The position numbers were made by a program, and so were the translations under genes. Source: Pseudomonadaceae bacterium SI-3 (GTDB taxonomy: Bacteria; Pseudomonadota; Gammaproteobacteria; Pseudomonadales; Pseudomonadaceae). Taken from it: DNA of 64,000 nt. The stretch is taken from the NCBI GenBank assembly GCA_004010935.1, contig CP026511.1:2356001-2420000 (forward strand), written 5' to 3'. The notes beneath the pieces were generated by a model, which was given only the letters and a program-made list of their open reading frames with translations, was not told where the DNA came from and did not search any database. Below, piece by piece: positions 19,953 to 28,647 of the stretch. Positions within the stretch are counted from its first letter, which is position 1. Each line of letters opens with the position of its first letter.

Positions 19953-21116
19953 ATGAGCCCCAATCTTAGTCTGCAGCGCAAATTCGTTTCCCCCGAGATC
20001 GTGTTTGGTGCGGGTTGTCGGCACAGTGCTGGCAACTACGCGAAGAACTTTGGCGCACGCAAGGTGCTGCTGGTTTCCGACCCAGGTGTGGTTGCCGCAG
20101 GGTGGATCGGCGACGTCCAGGCAAGCCTGACCCGCCAGGACATTGACTACCATCTGTTTACCCAGGTCTCGGCCAATCCTCGTTCCGAGGAAGTGATGCT
20201 GGGCGCTGAGGTCTATCGCAACGAAGGCTGCAACGTCATCGTCGCGGTAGGCGGTGGCAGCCCGATGGACTGCGCCAAGGGCATCGGTATTGCGGTCGCA
20301 CATGGTCGCAACATCATTGAATTCGAAGGCGTCGACACGCTGCGCGTGCCGAGCCCGCCGCTGATTCTGATCCCAACCACGGCCGGCACCTCCGCAGATG
20401 TTTCGCAGTTCGTGATCATCTCCAACCAGACCGAGCGGATGAAGTTTTCCATCGTCAGCAAGGGCGCCGTACCCGATGTGTCGCTGATCGATCCGGAAAC
20501 GACCCTCAGCATGGATCCGTTCCTCTCGGCCTGTACCGGCATTGATGCGCTGGTGCATGCCATCGAAGCCTTCGTCTCGACCGGCAACGGGCCGCTGACC
20601 GACCCGCACGCATTGGAAGCGATGCGCCTCATCAATGGTCATCTAGTGCAGATGATCGCCAATCCGGCAGATATCGAGCTGCGCGAGAAAATCATGCTCG
20701 GCAGCATGCAGGCCGGGCTGGCGTTTTCCAATGCGATTCTCGGTGCAGTGCATGCGATGTCCCATAGCCTTGGCGGCTATCTCGACCTCCCGCATGGCTT
20801 GTGCAACGCAGTGTTGGTCGAGCATGTAGTGGCGTTCAATTACAGCGCTGCGCCCGAGCGTTTCAAAATTGTGGCGCAAACATTCGGCATCGATACGCGC
20901 GGCATGACCCATGCGCAGATTCGCGATGGTCTGGTCGCTCATCTGGTTCAGCTCAAGCAAGCCATTGGTTTCAACGAAACGCTGGGGTTGCATGGCGTGA
21001 ATCTTTCGGACATCCCTTTCCTGTCGCGGCACGCTATGCAGGACCCCTGCATCCTGACCAATCCTCGCTCGTCGACCCAGCGCGACGTCGAAGTGGTATA
21101 TGCCGAAGCACTCTGA
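19953..21116 (+). CDS. ercA: Iron-containing alcohol dehydrogenase ErcA
   Basis: A 387-residue group III (iron-dependent) alcohol dehydrogenase with NAD-binding GGGSPMDCAKG, TTAGTSADVS and the metal-binding histidines in IDALVHAIEAF and AMSHSLGGYLDLPHGLCNA. In P. aeruginosa its counterpart takes part in the regulatory cascade that controls ethanol oxidation rather than in bulk catalysis. ATG 19953 (MSPNLSLQRKF) matches the family start; an upstream in-frame ATG at 19881 lies in a non-conserved leader. It overlaps the following kinase gene by 17 bp. Confidence 0.92.
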   Translation: MSPNLSLQRKFVSPEIVFGAGCRHSAGNYAKNFGARKVLLVSDPGVVAAGWIGDVQASLTRQDIDYHLFTQVSANPRSEEVMLGAEVYRNEGCNVIVAVGGGSPMDCAKGIGIAVAHGRNIIEFEGVDTLRVPSPPLILIPTTAGTSADVSQFVIISNQTERMKFSIVSKGAVPDVSLIDPETTLSMDPFLSACTGIDALVHAIEAFVSTGNGPLTDPHALEAMRLINGHLVQMIANPADIELREKIMLGSMQAGLAFSNAILGAVHAMSHSLGGYLDLPHGLCNAVLVEHVVAFNYSAAPERFKIVAQTFGIDTRGMTHAQIRDGLVAHLVQLKQAIGFNETLGLHGVNLSDIPFLSRHAMQDPCILTNPRSSTQRDVEVVYAEAL

Positions 21117-22653
21117 GCAGGACGACGCTCTCGCTGGCCTGCTTGGGCTTGGCACGCATTCGGCTCGTAAAAGTCACTATCCAGAACTGGTTGCGCGCCT
21201 CGAAGAGCTGGAAGCCGAGCGCAATCGCTACAAATGGCTGTTCGAACATGCAGTGCATGGCATCTTTCAAGCCAGCCTGCAGGAAGGCATCCGCGCGGCC
21301 AATCCCGCATTGGCAGGTATGCTCGGCTACGACAGCCCCTCGGACGCGCTCTGGGGGCTAACCGATCTATCGCATCATCTATTCGTCGGCGGTGAGGAAG
21401 AGCTGAACCGCATCCGCCGCATTCTTAGTGATCAACGGGGCCTGTTTGGCTATGAGACCCGCTTGCGTCGCAAGGACGGTAGCGCGATCGACGTAATAAT
21501 GAACTTGCTGCTCAAACCGGATGAAGATGGTTTGGTCGAGGGTTTCGTTGCCGATATCACCGAGCGCAAATTGGCTCAGCTGCGGTTGCTGCAGCTCAAC
21601 GAGCAGTTGGAACAGCGCGTCGCCGAACGAACTGTCGAACTGCGCAAGGCCCGTGATGCAGCCGAGGCGGCCAACCAAAGCAAGGACAAGTATCTAGCGG
21701 CGGCCAGCCACGATCTGTTGCAGCCGCTCAACGCGGCGCGCCTGTTGATATCGACCTTGCGCGAGCGGAGTTTGCCCGGCGCGGAACGGAATCTCGTCGA
21801 GCGAGCGCATCAGGCGCTGGAAGGTGCGGAAGATTTACTCACCGACTTGCTGGACATTTCCAAGCTCGATCAACGAGCGATCAAGCCGGACATCGAGGTG
21901 TACCGTCTGGATGAAGTGCTGCTGCCGCTGGTTTCCGAATTCCAATCGGTGGCGGAATCGGAAGGTCTTGGCTTCGACCATTACATCCCGGCGTATGCGC
22001 TGCGCACCGGCTGCGGCATCGAGGCGGATCAGATGCAGTCAATCTTTCTGGAATTCAACCAACTGGGCGTTCAGCGCGCCGCTGAACGCGCGGGGGTCGG
22101 CCTGGGACTAGCCATCGTCGACCGGATCGCCACCATGCTCGACTACCACATACATGTTCGCTCGCAGCCGGGTCGCGGCTCGGTATTCAGCATTGACGTG
22201 CCCCTGGTCGCGGTGCCGTGGGAATCAGTCAGCGAAGCGCCTTTGATGATGCCAATGATGGGCGATCCGCTGCCAGGGCGCCGATTGTTGGTACTGGATA
22301 ACGATCTGAGCATTTTGCACAGCATGGCCGCGCTACTCGGGCAATGGGGTTGCGAGGTGCTAGTCGCCTCCGACGAGGCGGCTGCTCTGGCGGCTCTGAA
22401 TGAGCTGCCGCCCGAGTTGATTCTTGCCGACTACCATTTGGATCAGGGTGCGACCGGCTGGAACGTGGCGCAGGCCTTGCGGGTACATTTCGGCGTCCCG
22501 ATCCCGGTGGTGATGATTACCGCTGACCGCAGCGACCAGTGCCGCCGTCAACTGCAAGGCGTCGGAGTCCCGGTGCTGAACAAACCGGTCAAAGCTGGAA
22601 AGCTGCGGTCGATCCTAAGCTACCTGCTGTATCGTAATGAGCAATCACGCTAA
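21100..22653 (+). CDS. PAS hybrid histidine kinase (ErcS-like) lacking much of its ATPase domain
   Basis: 517 residues: PAS domain (about 35-150, FVADITERK at its end), coiled coil, HisKA with phosphoacceptor box AAASHDLLQPLNAARLL, a shortened HATPase region, and a receiver domain (phosphoacceptor Asp in LILADYHLDQG, Lys in VLNKPVKAG). The ATPase segment jumps from FDHYIPAYALRT straight to GCGIEADQMQSIFLEFNQ. The N-box and the segment before the G1 box, roughly 50 residues in relatives, are missing without a frameshift. ATP binding should be lost. It overlaps ercA, as expected for the erc regulatory genes of alcohol oxidation. Confidence 0.82.
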   Translation: MPKHSEQDDALAGLLGLGTHSARKSHYPELVARLEELEAERNRYKWLFEHAVHGIFQASLQEGIRAANPALAGMLGYDSPSDALWGLTDLSHHLFVGGEEELNRIRRILSDQRGLFGYETRLRRKDGSAIDVIMNLLLKPDEDGLVEGFVADITERKLAQLRLLQLNEQLEQRVAERTVELRKARDAAEAANQSKDKYLAAASHDLLQPLNAARLLISTLRERSLPGAERNLVERAHQALEGAEDLLTDLLDISKLDQRAIKPDIEVYRLDEVLLPLVSEFQSVAESEGLGFDHYIPAYALRTGCGIEADQMQSIFLEFNQLGVQRAAERAGVGLGLAIVDRIATMLDYHIHVRSQPGRGSVFSIDVPLVAVPWESVSEAPLMMPMMGDPLPGRRLLVLDNDLSILHSMAALLGQWGCEVLVASDEAAALAALNELPPELILADYHLDQGATGWNVAQALRVHFGVPIPVVMITADRSDQCRRQLQGVGVPVLNKPVKAGKLRSILSYLLYRNEQSR

Positions 22654-23268
22654 ACGGCGTAAGCCAGTTTTGAGCGCCGTTGACCTATTCAGTTGTGGTC
22701 ATCGTCCTTGAAGCGGGAGATCGAATGGGTTCATGGCTGAGTAATCTACCAACCTGAGCGCCACGCGAAGGTGATCTGTGCAGTCGCTAGAAAAGATCTT
22801 AGACGTCATGACAGAACTTAGTGGCTTTATCGGCCGGCATAGCGCCAATCCGGTCATTTGTCATCCTCCCGTAGGCTGCAAACAATCCTATCGATCGAAC
22901 GCAGTGGTCCAGTGCGGTATGGTGCAATCGGGCGACCGCTATCGTTTCGACCAGTTTCAGGGCTACGACCGCAACCGCACCCCGGGGCGACTATTTCGAC
23001 ACTCACGCCGAGCGCCTCTCCTGGTCACATCAATTACACAAGAACCTTTCCGTCTTCTTTTTTCGGTACCGCGTACCGATTCTTCGTCGCTCCCGATACT
23101 GCTCGCATAGTCATGGATGAGCCTTTAGTGAAGTGATCCTGCTCGCGCAGCTATGGTGGTGGTGCCTCGTTCGTGTATAGCAGCCCGCGATCGCGTGTGA
23201 CTAATCGTTAGGCCACTTTCGGGCCAGAAGCGGACGCTCTCATGGCCTGGCTATTGCGCCTTAGGAGG
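22654..23268. other. Intergenic region without a supported gene
   Basis: Between the kinase gene and the IS66 end there are only short frames without recognisable domains, including a 110-codon GTG-start frame at 22778. Its composition is less GC-rich than the flanks. It is likely remnant sequence. Confidence 0.4.
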
Positions 23269-23290
23269 GTAAGCGTCTAGCTAACTCACC
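23269..23290 (+). repeat. IS66 copy 1 left inverted repeat
   Basis: About 15 of 22 positions match the right end at 25766-25787 read inward, beginning with the family-typical GTAA. Confidence 0.7.
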
Positions 23291-23299
23291 TTGCGTATC

Positions 23300-23366
23300 T
23301 GTATCACAGGCTGCACGGGTAGCTGTATCACACGCTGAACGCTTACCGTGTATCACATCGTGAACG
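23300..23366 (+). repeat. Three tandem TGTATCACA-containing repeats at the IS66 left end
   Basis: TGTATCACA occurs at 23300, 23324 and 23349 (24-25 bp apart), each followed by a variant of GCTG(C/A)ACG. An inverted copy lies at 23411-23418. These may be subterminal transposase-binding sites. Copy 2 lacks all but the end of the third unit. Confidence 0.65.
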
Positions 23367-23426
23367 CCCAAAAAATCAGTGCGAGACTATTACGGGTAGG
23401 CTGTTTGGGGTGATACACCGCTGTGG

Positions 23427-24956
23427 TTACATGCCTGCTTCAGGCTGTATCCACTGATGCGGCAGCAGTTGACTGATTTCGCTTGCCCGCTGCGTTGGTA
23501 GCCGCATGAGCACGTCCTTCAGGTAGGCGTACGGATCGTGACCGTTGAGGCGTGCTGACTGGATCAGGCTCATGATCGCAGCCGCCCGTTTGCCGCTGCG
23601 TAGTGAACCGGCAAACAGCCAGTTCGAGCGCCCCAATGCCCAAGGCCGAATCTGGTTCTCGACCTGATTGTTGTCGATGGGCACGGCTCCATCTTCCAGA
23701 TAGCGCGTCAGCGCTAGCCAGCGTTTTAGGCTGTAATCCAGGGCTTTTGCCGTGGCTGATCCATTGGGCACCCGATCACGCTGGGCCAGCATCCAGTCAT
23801 GCAGCGCATCGAGGATCGGTGAAGACTTTTCCTGGCGTATTCGCCAGCGTTCTTCATCGCTCATGTGCCGTGCTTGCCGCTCGATTTCATACAGCCCGGC
23901 AATGGAGTGCAGCGCCTGTTCGGCTAACTGGCTTTTGTTCGCTGAGTGCAGATCGAAAAATTTGCGGCGGGCGTGGGCCATGCAGCCAATTTCGGTGATG
24001 CCCTGCTCGAAGCTGGCCTTGTAGCCGGCGAAGTCGTCGCAGACCAGTTTGCCATTCCACTGACCCATAAAATTGCGCGCATGCTCACCTGCACGGCTTG
24101 GGCTGAAGTCATAGACCACGGCCTTCAGGTCGGCGAAGGGTGTGGTGCAGTATGCCCAGACGTAAGCCCGGTGGGTTTTCTTCTCGCCAGGGGCCAGCAT
24201 TTGCACGGGGGTTTCGTCGGCATGGATCACGCCTTGCGCCAGTACCGCCTCGCGCAGGGCATCGACCAATGGTTGGAGCTGTACGCCGGTTTGTCCGACC
24301 CACTGCGCCAATGTCGAACGCGCGATAGCCAGACCCGCACGGCCAAAGATCTTCTCTTGCCGGTACAGCGGCAGATGATCGGCGTATTTGGCCACCATGA
24401 CATGAGCCAGCAAGCCGGCAGTCGGGATGCCCTTGTCGATCACCTGGGCTGGTACCGGCGCCTGGATCAATGTTTCGCACTGGCGGCAGGCCCACTTGCC
24501 ACGCACATGCTGTTCGACGGTGAACACGCCAGGCGTGTAATCCAGCTTTTCGCTGATGTCTTCGCCGATGCGTTGCAGCGGGCAGCCGCAGGCGCATTGA
24601 GTGTTCTGCGGCTCGTGACGGATCACAGTACGCGGAAACTGGGCTGGCAGCGGCGCGCGCTTGGGCTGTTGGCGGGGTTCAGCCGGAGGATTGAGGGTTT
24701 TCAGTTCCGCCTCGATGGCGGCGATGTCCGTGTCGAGCAAATCATCCAGCAGGCTGCCCTGTTCAGGGCTTAGTTGCTCGCTACGCTTGGCGAACTTGTG
24801 GCGCTTGAACCAGGCGATTTCGTGGGTGAGCTGCTCGATGATGGTTTGATCACGGTGGATCTTTTTGCCCATCGCATCGACCTGCGTGAGCAACTGGGCG
24901 GCCAGTGCGCGCAGTTGCTCAGGTGTTAGTTGGTCGAGATTGGGCAAGGAAGTCAT
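23427..24956 (-). CDS. tnpC: IS66 transposase TnpC
   Basis: A 509-residue IS66 DDE transposase: N-terminal leucine-zipper-like segment, a zinc-finger-like motif (CACGCPLQ ... KWACRQCETL), the DDE catalytic domain (VIHADETPVQML, VCDDFAGYKAS, NNQVENQIRPWALGR) and the C-terminal IS66 domain. It appears intact, in contrast to copy 2. Confidence 0.95.
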   Translation of the reverse strand: MTSLPNLDQLTPEQLRALAAQLLTQVDAMGKKIHRDQTIIEQLTHEIAWFKRHKFAKRSEQLSPEQGSLLDDLLDTDIAAIEAELKTLNPPAEPRQQPKRAPLPAQFPRTVIRHEPQNTQCACGCPLQRIGEDISEKLDYTPGVFTVEQHVRGKWACRQCETLIQAPVPAQVIDKGIPTAGLLAHVMVAKYADHLPLYRQEKIFGRAGLAIARSTLAQWVGQTGVQLQPLVDALREAVLAQGVIHADETPVQMLAPGEKKTHRAYVWAYCTTPFADLKAVVYDFSPSRAGEHARNFMGQWNGKLVCDDFAGYKASFEQGITEIGCMAHARRKFFDLHSANKSQLAEQALHSIAGLYEIERQARHMSDEERWRIRQEKSSPILDALHDWMLAQRDRVPNGSATAKALDYSLKRWLALTRYLEDGAVPIDNNQVENQIRPWALGRSNWLFAGSLRSGKRAAAIMSLIQSARLNGHDPYAYLKDVLMRLPTQRASEISQLLPHQWIQPEAGM

Positions 24957-25017
24957 GCCGCTGATTGTGCCAGAGCAGGCGATCCGCGCAGATAAAGCGA
25001 TAGGCTAATGGCCGGCG

Positions 25018-25353
25018 CTACAGCATTGTGATCGCACCGGCTGCACCAACCCGCTGCCAGGGTAAACCGAGCACCAAAGCCTGAAGCTGCTCGGTGTCGA
25101 GTTCAACTTCCAAGCCGCGGTGGATGCCTGGCCAGTGAAACTTGCCTTGGTTCAATCGCCGCGCGGCCAGCCAGATCCCTACACCGTCATGCACCAACAC
25201 TTTCATGCGGTTGGCGCGGCGGTTGGCGAACAGATAAGCACAGTGCGGCTTCGCCGCACCGAATACCGCCACTACACGGGCCAATGCGGTTTCGGTGCCG
25301 GCGCGCATGTCCATCGGCTCGGTGGCCAGCCAGATGCGATCGATGCGAATCAT
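25018..25353 (-). CDS. tnpB: IS66 accessory protein TnpB
   Basis: A 111-residue IS66 Orf2 protein (IWLATEPMDMRAGTETA ... FANRRANRMKVLVHDG), required for transposition in IS66 elements though its biochemical role is unclear. It overlaps tnpA by 4 bp. Confidence 0.93.
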   Translation of the reverse strand: MIRIDRIWLATEPMDMRAGTETALARVVAVFGAAKPHCAYLFANRRANRMKVLVHDGVGIWLAARRLNQGKFHWPGIHRGLEVELDTEQLQALVLGLPWQRVGAAGAITML

Positions 25354-25685
25354 GCGAGCAGCCCGCGCAGCAAGCGTGTACAGCCTTCGCCGTCCTGCAC
25401 CGGCCAGTGCACCGACAGACTGCCGGCGTGGTAGGGGATTTCGATTCGTATCGTCAGCTCTTCAGAGCTGGCCTGCTCTGAAGGCAGGATGCCGAGCGGC
25501 ACCGGGATAAAGCGTGCAGATACGACCGGTAGCGGCTCGCGCTGCTTACGAATCCATTTATGCACCAGGTTGGCATTGAGCCCGTGGCTGAGCGCCACGC
25601 CGGCGACGGAAGCACCGGACTGGGCGCACTCTTCGATGACCTGGGCCTTGAAAGCCTTGGGGAATGTACGGCGCTGTCGAGACAC
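25350..25685 (-). CDS. tnpA: IS66 helix-turn-helix protein TnpA
   Basis: A 111-residue IS66 Orf1 protein with an IS3/IS911-type helix-turn-helix (AQSGASVAGVALSHGLNANLV). I chose GTG at 25683-25685, preceded by GGAGG at good spacing, over an upstream ATG at 25736 that would add a non-conserved leader. Confidence 0.88.
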   Translation of the reverse strand: MSRQRRTFPKAFKAQVIEECAQSGASVAGVALSHGLNANLVHKWIRKQREPLPVVSARFIPVPLGILPSEQASSEELTIRIEIPYHAGSLSVHWPVQDGEGCTRLLRGLLA

Positions 25686-25787
25686 GAAACCCTCCAGAAA
25701 GTGGCTTGAAATGGTGTCCACCAAAAATAGGTGCACACCATGCCGCTATCTGGAAGAAGCGGGGAGATGGGTTCGGCGGACGGTTAC

Positions 25788-25923
25788 AGATCACCTGGCT
25801 GATGTCCAACTGAGTGCCGTACGCATAGGTTTCGCTTGTAGCATTGCCCTGTGCCATAGCCGGCATCGCGCCGATGCTGAGAACGGTGAGCAGACATGCA
25901 GCAGAGAGAGTTTTGATGGTCAT
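25788..25923 (-). pseudogene. DUF2790 protein, 3' part removed by IS66
   Basis: A signal peptide (MTIKTLSAACLLTVLSIGA ... MAQG) followed by SETYAYGTQLDISQVI, then IS66 sequence. The retained segment matches the same region of the intact paralogue immediately upstream (SEAYSYGTQLDISQVI). About 60 C-terminal residues are lost. The product would be fused to 75 or so junk residues read from the IS. Confidence 0.88.
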
Positions 25924-25985
25924 GATCGTATCCTTTGTTCTGAAATGATGGGGTCGGAGCGGTAGTTAATGAGCAGCAGTCACAA

Positions 25986-26297
25986 TCAGCCGTCGCTGCA
26001 GGTCGCGGACAACTTGCGGTACACCAGGACGCGCTTTTTCCCGTCGGAATCCAGGTAGGTCATCTCGGCATCTACCAAACCGCAGTTGCTGCTGTTTTCG
26101 GTCAGCGATATCACCTGACTGATGTCCAGCTGTGTTCCGTAGGAATAGGCTTCGCTTGCTGCACTGGCCTGGGCTATTGCTGGAATCGGGCCAGCGCTCA
26201 GGGCGTTATCGGGTTGTGCAACGGCAGTTCCACTGAGGGCTATTACAGCCACCGCTGAGGCAAGGGTGGTGGACAAAAGGGATTTGAAAGTAGGCAT
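25986..26297 (-). CDS. Small secreted DUF2790 protein
   Basis: 103 residues with a signal peptide (MPTFKSLLSTTLASAVAVIALSGTAVA) and a C-terminal DUF2790 domain (YGTQLDISQVISLTEN ... YLDSDGKKRVLVYRKLSATC), containing two cysteines that could form a disulfide. The family is common in Pseudomonas and its function is unknown. It is a paralogue of the truncated gene next to it, probably by tandem duplication. Confidence 0.85.
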   Translation of the reverse strand: MPTFKSLLSTTLASAVAVIALSGTAVAQPDNALSAGPIPAIAQASAASEAYSYGTQLDISQVISLTENSSNCGLVDAEMTYLDSDGKKRVLVYRKLSATCSDG

Positions 26298-26365
26298 GGT
26301 CGGTTCCTAACGTCGATCAGTAAGAGGTAGTTGCGTTGACGGGGTAAGTATCTCTGCCCACGTGC

Positions 26366-26887
26366 GTGTGCCTTCCGTTGTCGCAGATGCCCGACAGTGT
26401 GCCGGTGCTGACGCTGCTGTTTGCAGAAGCAGAAGCGGCCAACTGCGGGCGTCAATCCATGCTCAACCGATTATTCGAGGTGTTGCTCATCCAACTGCTC
26501 AGGCAGCTGATGGAAAGCGGCAGCGCCCACATCGGCTTGCTCGCCGGCCTTGCACACGTTCAGTTACGGCGCGCAATCGTCGCCATTCATGAGGCGCCAG
26601 AAAAAAATTGGTCGGTCGAGTCGCTTGCAGGTATCGCGGGGATGTCCCGTAGCGTATTCGCCAATCGATTTCGCGACGCACTGGGTGAGACGCCTGCTAG
26701 TTACCTGCAATGCTGGCGAATCGGGCTCGTTCAAAAATGGCTGAAGAACGGTCAGCCACTCAGACTGATTGCTGAGGAAGCGGGCTATAGCGGGGAGTCT
26801 GCCCTTTCGCGCGCATTCAAATCACAGTGCGGCATCTCGCCCAAGGCTTGGCTTAGCCAGCAGCGGCTGGAGCAGGCGGTCAAGTAA
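26366..26887 (+). pseudogene. AraC-family regulator, N-terminal part missing
   Basis: 173 codons contain the end of a cupin-type sensor domain (PVLTLLFAEAEAANCGRQSMLNRLFEVLLIQ, quoted in part) and a full C-terminal AraC DNA-binding domain with two helix-turn-helices (SVESLAGIAGMSRSVFANRF and LRLIAEEAGYSGESALSRAF). Family members with this architecture are about 300 residues, so roughly 120 N-terminal residues are lacking. No good start exists upstream; GTG 26366 merely opens the frame. The DNA-binding half could still be made. Confidence 0.75.
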
Positions 26888-27376
26888 CTAACGGCTTACC
26901 TGCCATTCGTAACCCACGGCTATCAGCCAGGAGCCGAAACACGACGCTGTGTTCCCTGATGGCTGAGACCGTAGCGGCAATCTACACGACGTCAGCCTTC
27001 GGGAATGGGCTTTCGCTGCTTATGACAACCGACTTGCCAGTAGTGCAGACTTTGTTCTGTAGTGCTTACCGGGAATGCCAGACGAGGCGCTCCCGCTAAG
27101 TAGTGTCTTAATCGAGAAGTGCCTGACCGTACTCTCACAACTAGGGCCTGTGGAACACATCAAAGTCTGAAGCAGGATTGAACCCGTATCGATTACGCCC
27201 AGCGAACCGCTGAGTGGATCTCTCAAGCGTATGCAGGTAAACGGGCGGCAACAGACCATTGAAGTGCCGTTCATTGACCCTGCCGGAGCCGGTCAGAAGT
27301 ATTGGCAGCCTCTGGCCGTTAGCGCCCCTTGCCCTAGCTAACCATCCTTGTCTTCCCGTACGAGGAGGACAACCCC
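26888..27376. other. Intergenic region with a possible gene remnant
   Basis: No complete gene is seen. A plus-strand frame ending at the TAA of 27339-27341 reads as plausible protein (SGSLKRMQVNGRQQTIEVPF then AGAGQKYWQPL) for about 57 codons. It may be the tail of a lost gene of unknown family. Confidence 0.35.
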
Positions 27377-27997
27377 ATGAATAATAATGCTACCTACAGC
27401 CATCAGCCCTGGGACAAAGTAAAATTGATCGGGCAGAAAGCGCCGCTCCGCCTTAGAGATATCTGGGCGATTCGGTTGCGGCTGCAAATCGCCAACAAAA
27501 CCCGAGATCTGGCGCTCTTCGACTTAGCCATTGACAGTAAATTGCGAGCCTTTTACTTAACCAGGCTCCGTGTTCGTGATGTTGCCCATGGTAAGCACGT
27601 TGCATCGCGAGCCATCGTGATGCAACAGAAAACCCAGAGACCAGTTCAGTTCCTGATCACAGAGCAAACAAGGACGGCTCTCGAAACTTGGATGCACCAG
27701 GCACAGCTCCGCAGCGAGGACTATCTTTTCCCGAGCCGGCTGCGCCCCTCTGAACACCTATCCACTCGGCAATACGCTCGTATCGTTAAAGCTTGTGTGA
27801 AGGTTATTGGTCTTGATCCTGCCATGTATGGCATTCACACAATGAGACGTACCAAGGCTTCCCTGATCTATCGCAGGACGAAAAACTTGAGAGCGGTTCA
27901 ACTGCTGCTCGGTCATACGAAGCTGGAAAGCACTGTCCGATACCTCGGGACCGAGATAGACGACGCCTTGGAGATGGCGGAGCTTACCGAAGTTTGA
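27377..27997 (+). CDS. Short tyrosine recombinase (integrase)
   Basis: 206 residues consisting almost only of the catalytic domain: Arg I in SKLRAFYLTRLRVRDV, HTMRR (His-x-x-Arg), GHTKLESTVRYLG (His and nucleophile Tyr). The N-terminal arm- and core-binding domains of phage integrases are missing, as in the family of ~200-residue integrases common in pseudomonads and enterobacteria (FimB/FimE size). A good Shine-Dalgarno (GAGGAGGACAACCCC) precedes the ATG. It may mark the edge of an old island. Confidence 0.85.
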   Translation: MNNNATYSHQPWDKVKLIGQKAPLRLRDIWAIRLRLQIANKTRDLALFDLAIDSKLRAFYLTRLRVRDVAHGKHVASRAIVMQQKTQRPVQFLITEQTRTALETWMHQAQLRSEDYLFPSRLRPSEHLSTRQYARIVKACVKVIGLDPAMYGIHTMRRTKASLIYRRTKNLRAVQLLLGHTKLESTVRYLGTEIDDALEMAELTEV

Positions 27998-28202
27998 CCG
28001 TGCGATGCATAGCGACGGCCACGGCCAAGCCGTCGCTAACCGGCCAATAGAGCTCGTTCGCAAAGGTCAACGGCTGCGTAGCGTCAGACTTTCGCTTGCG
28101 ACCGACGCTACCAATCGCCGCCGCCAAAATAAGTTTGCTCCCGCGGAATATATACGCACGCGGTTCGTCCTGACTGCACACAACGCACTTCAGGATCGAG
28201 CG

Positions 28203-28634
28203 ATGACAACCAAAGCGCTACCGACATACCCAACTGCCCAGCTAGTACTGTTTCTCAGTGTTTTAGCTTGCAGCACCACCGCTTTCGCTTGTGAAGGTCA
28301 TACGGACCACTCTTCAGCACCATCTGGTTTTGTAGCGGATAACGATGCTGCCATGGCACGCATGATGGAAGCCATGCACGTATCTCCAACAGGCGACGTT
28401 GATCGCGATTTCGTTGAGATGATGGTTCCGCACCATCAGGGTGCGATAGACATGGCGCAAGCCATGCTCCGCTACGGGACTAGCGAACCCCTGAAGCGCT
28501 TAGCTCAAGAAATCATCATCACTCAGGAGCAAGAAATCTTTGCAATGAGACTCGCTATCGGCGATCCATTGCCGACACAAACTACTGCTTCGGTTCAGCA
28601 ATCTCCTACCAATCCGCACCATACCCCCCACTAA
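28203..28634 (+). CDS. Secreted DUF305 protein
   Basis: 143 residues: signal peptide (AQLVLFLSVLACSTTAFA), then a DUF305 ferritin-like helical bundle with the hallmark DFVEMMVPHHQGAIDMAQ, plus His/Met-rich motifs (ARMMEAMHV, a C-terminal HHTPH) that could bind copper or another metal. DUF305 proteins are often found in metal-resistance loci. ATG 28203 was chosen because the signal peptide starts there. The next gene follows 13 bp later and is probably co-transcribed. Confidence 0.87.
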   Translation: MTTKALPTYPTAQLVLFLSVLACSTTAFACEGHTDHSSAPSGFVADNDAAMARMMEAMHVSPTGDVDRDFVEMMVPHHQGAIDMAQAMLRYGTSEPLKRLAQEIIITQEQEIFAMRLAIGDPLPTQTTASVQQSPTNPHHTPH

Positions 28635-28647
28635 ATCGGAGCTATCT

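Larger units (their letters stand above)
23269..25787 (-). mobile_element. IS66-family insertion sequence, copy 1 (apparently complete)
   Basis: A 2,519-bp element with three genes, tnpA, tnpB and tnpC, transcribed leftward. The right end (read inward GTAACCGTCCGCCGAACC) pairs with a left end GTAAGCGTCTAGCTAAC at 23269. The flanking 8-bp sequences (ttaggagg and agatcacc) do not match, so no target duplication is visible. On the right it interrupts a DUF2790 gene. A nearly identical, left-truncated copy lies at 55594-58020 in the same orientation. Confidence 0.9.

Noticed and set aside
22778..23110. Possible 110-codon gene after the kinase
   Set aside because: GTG start without a ribosome site, no domain, unusual residue composition and overlapping frames of similar length.
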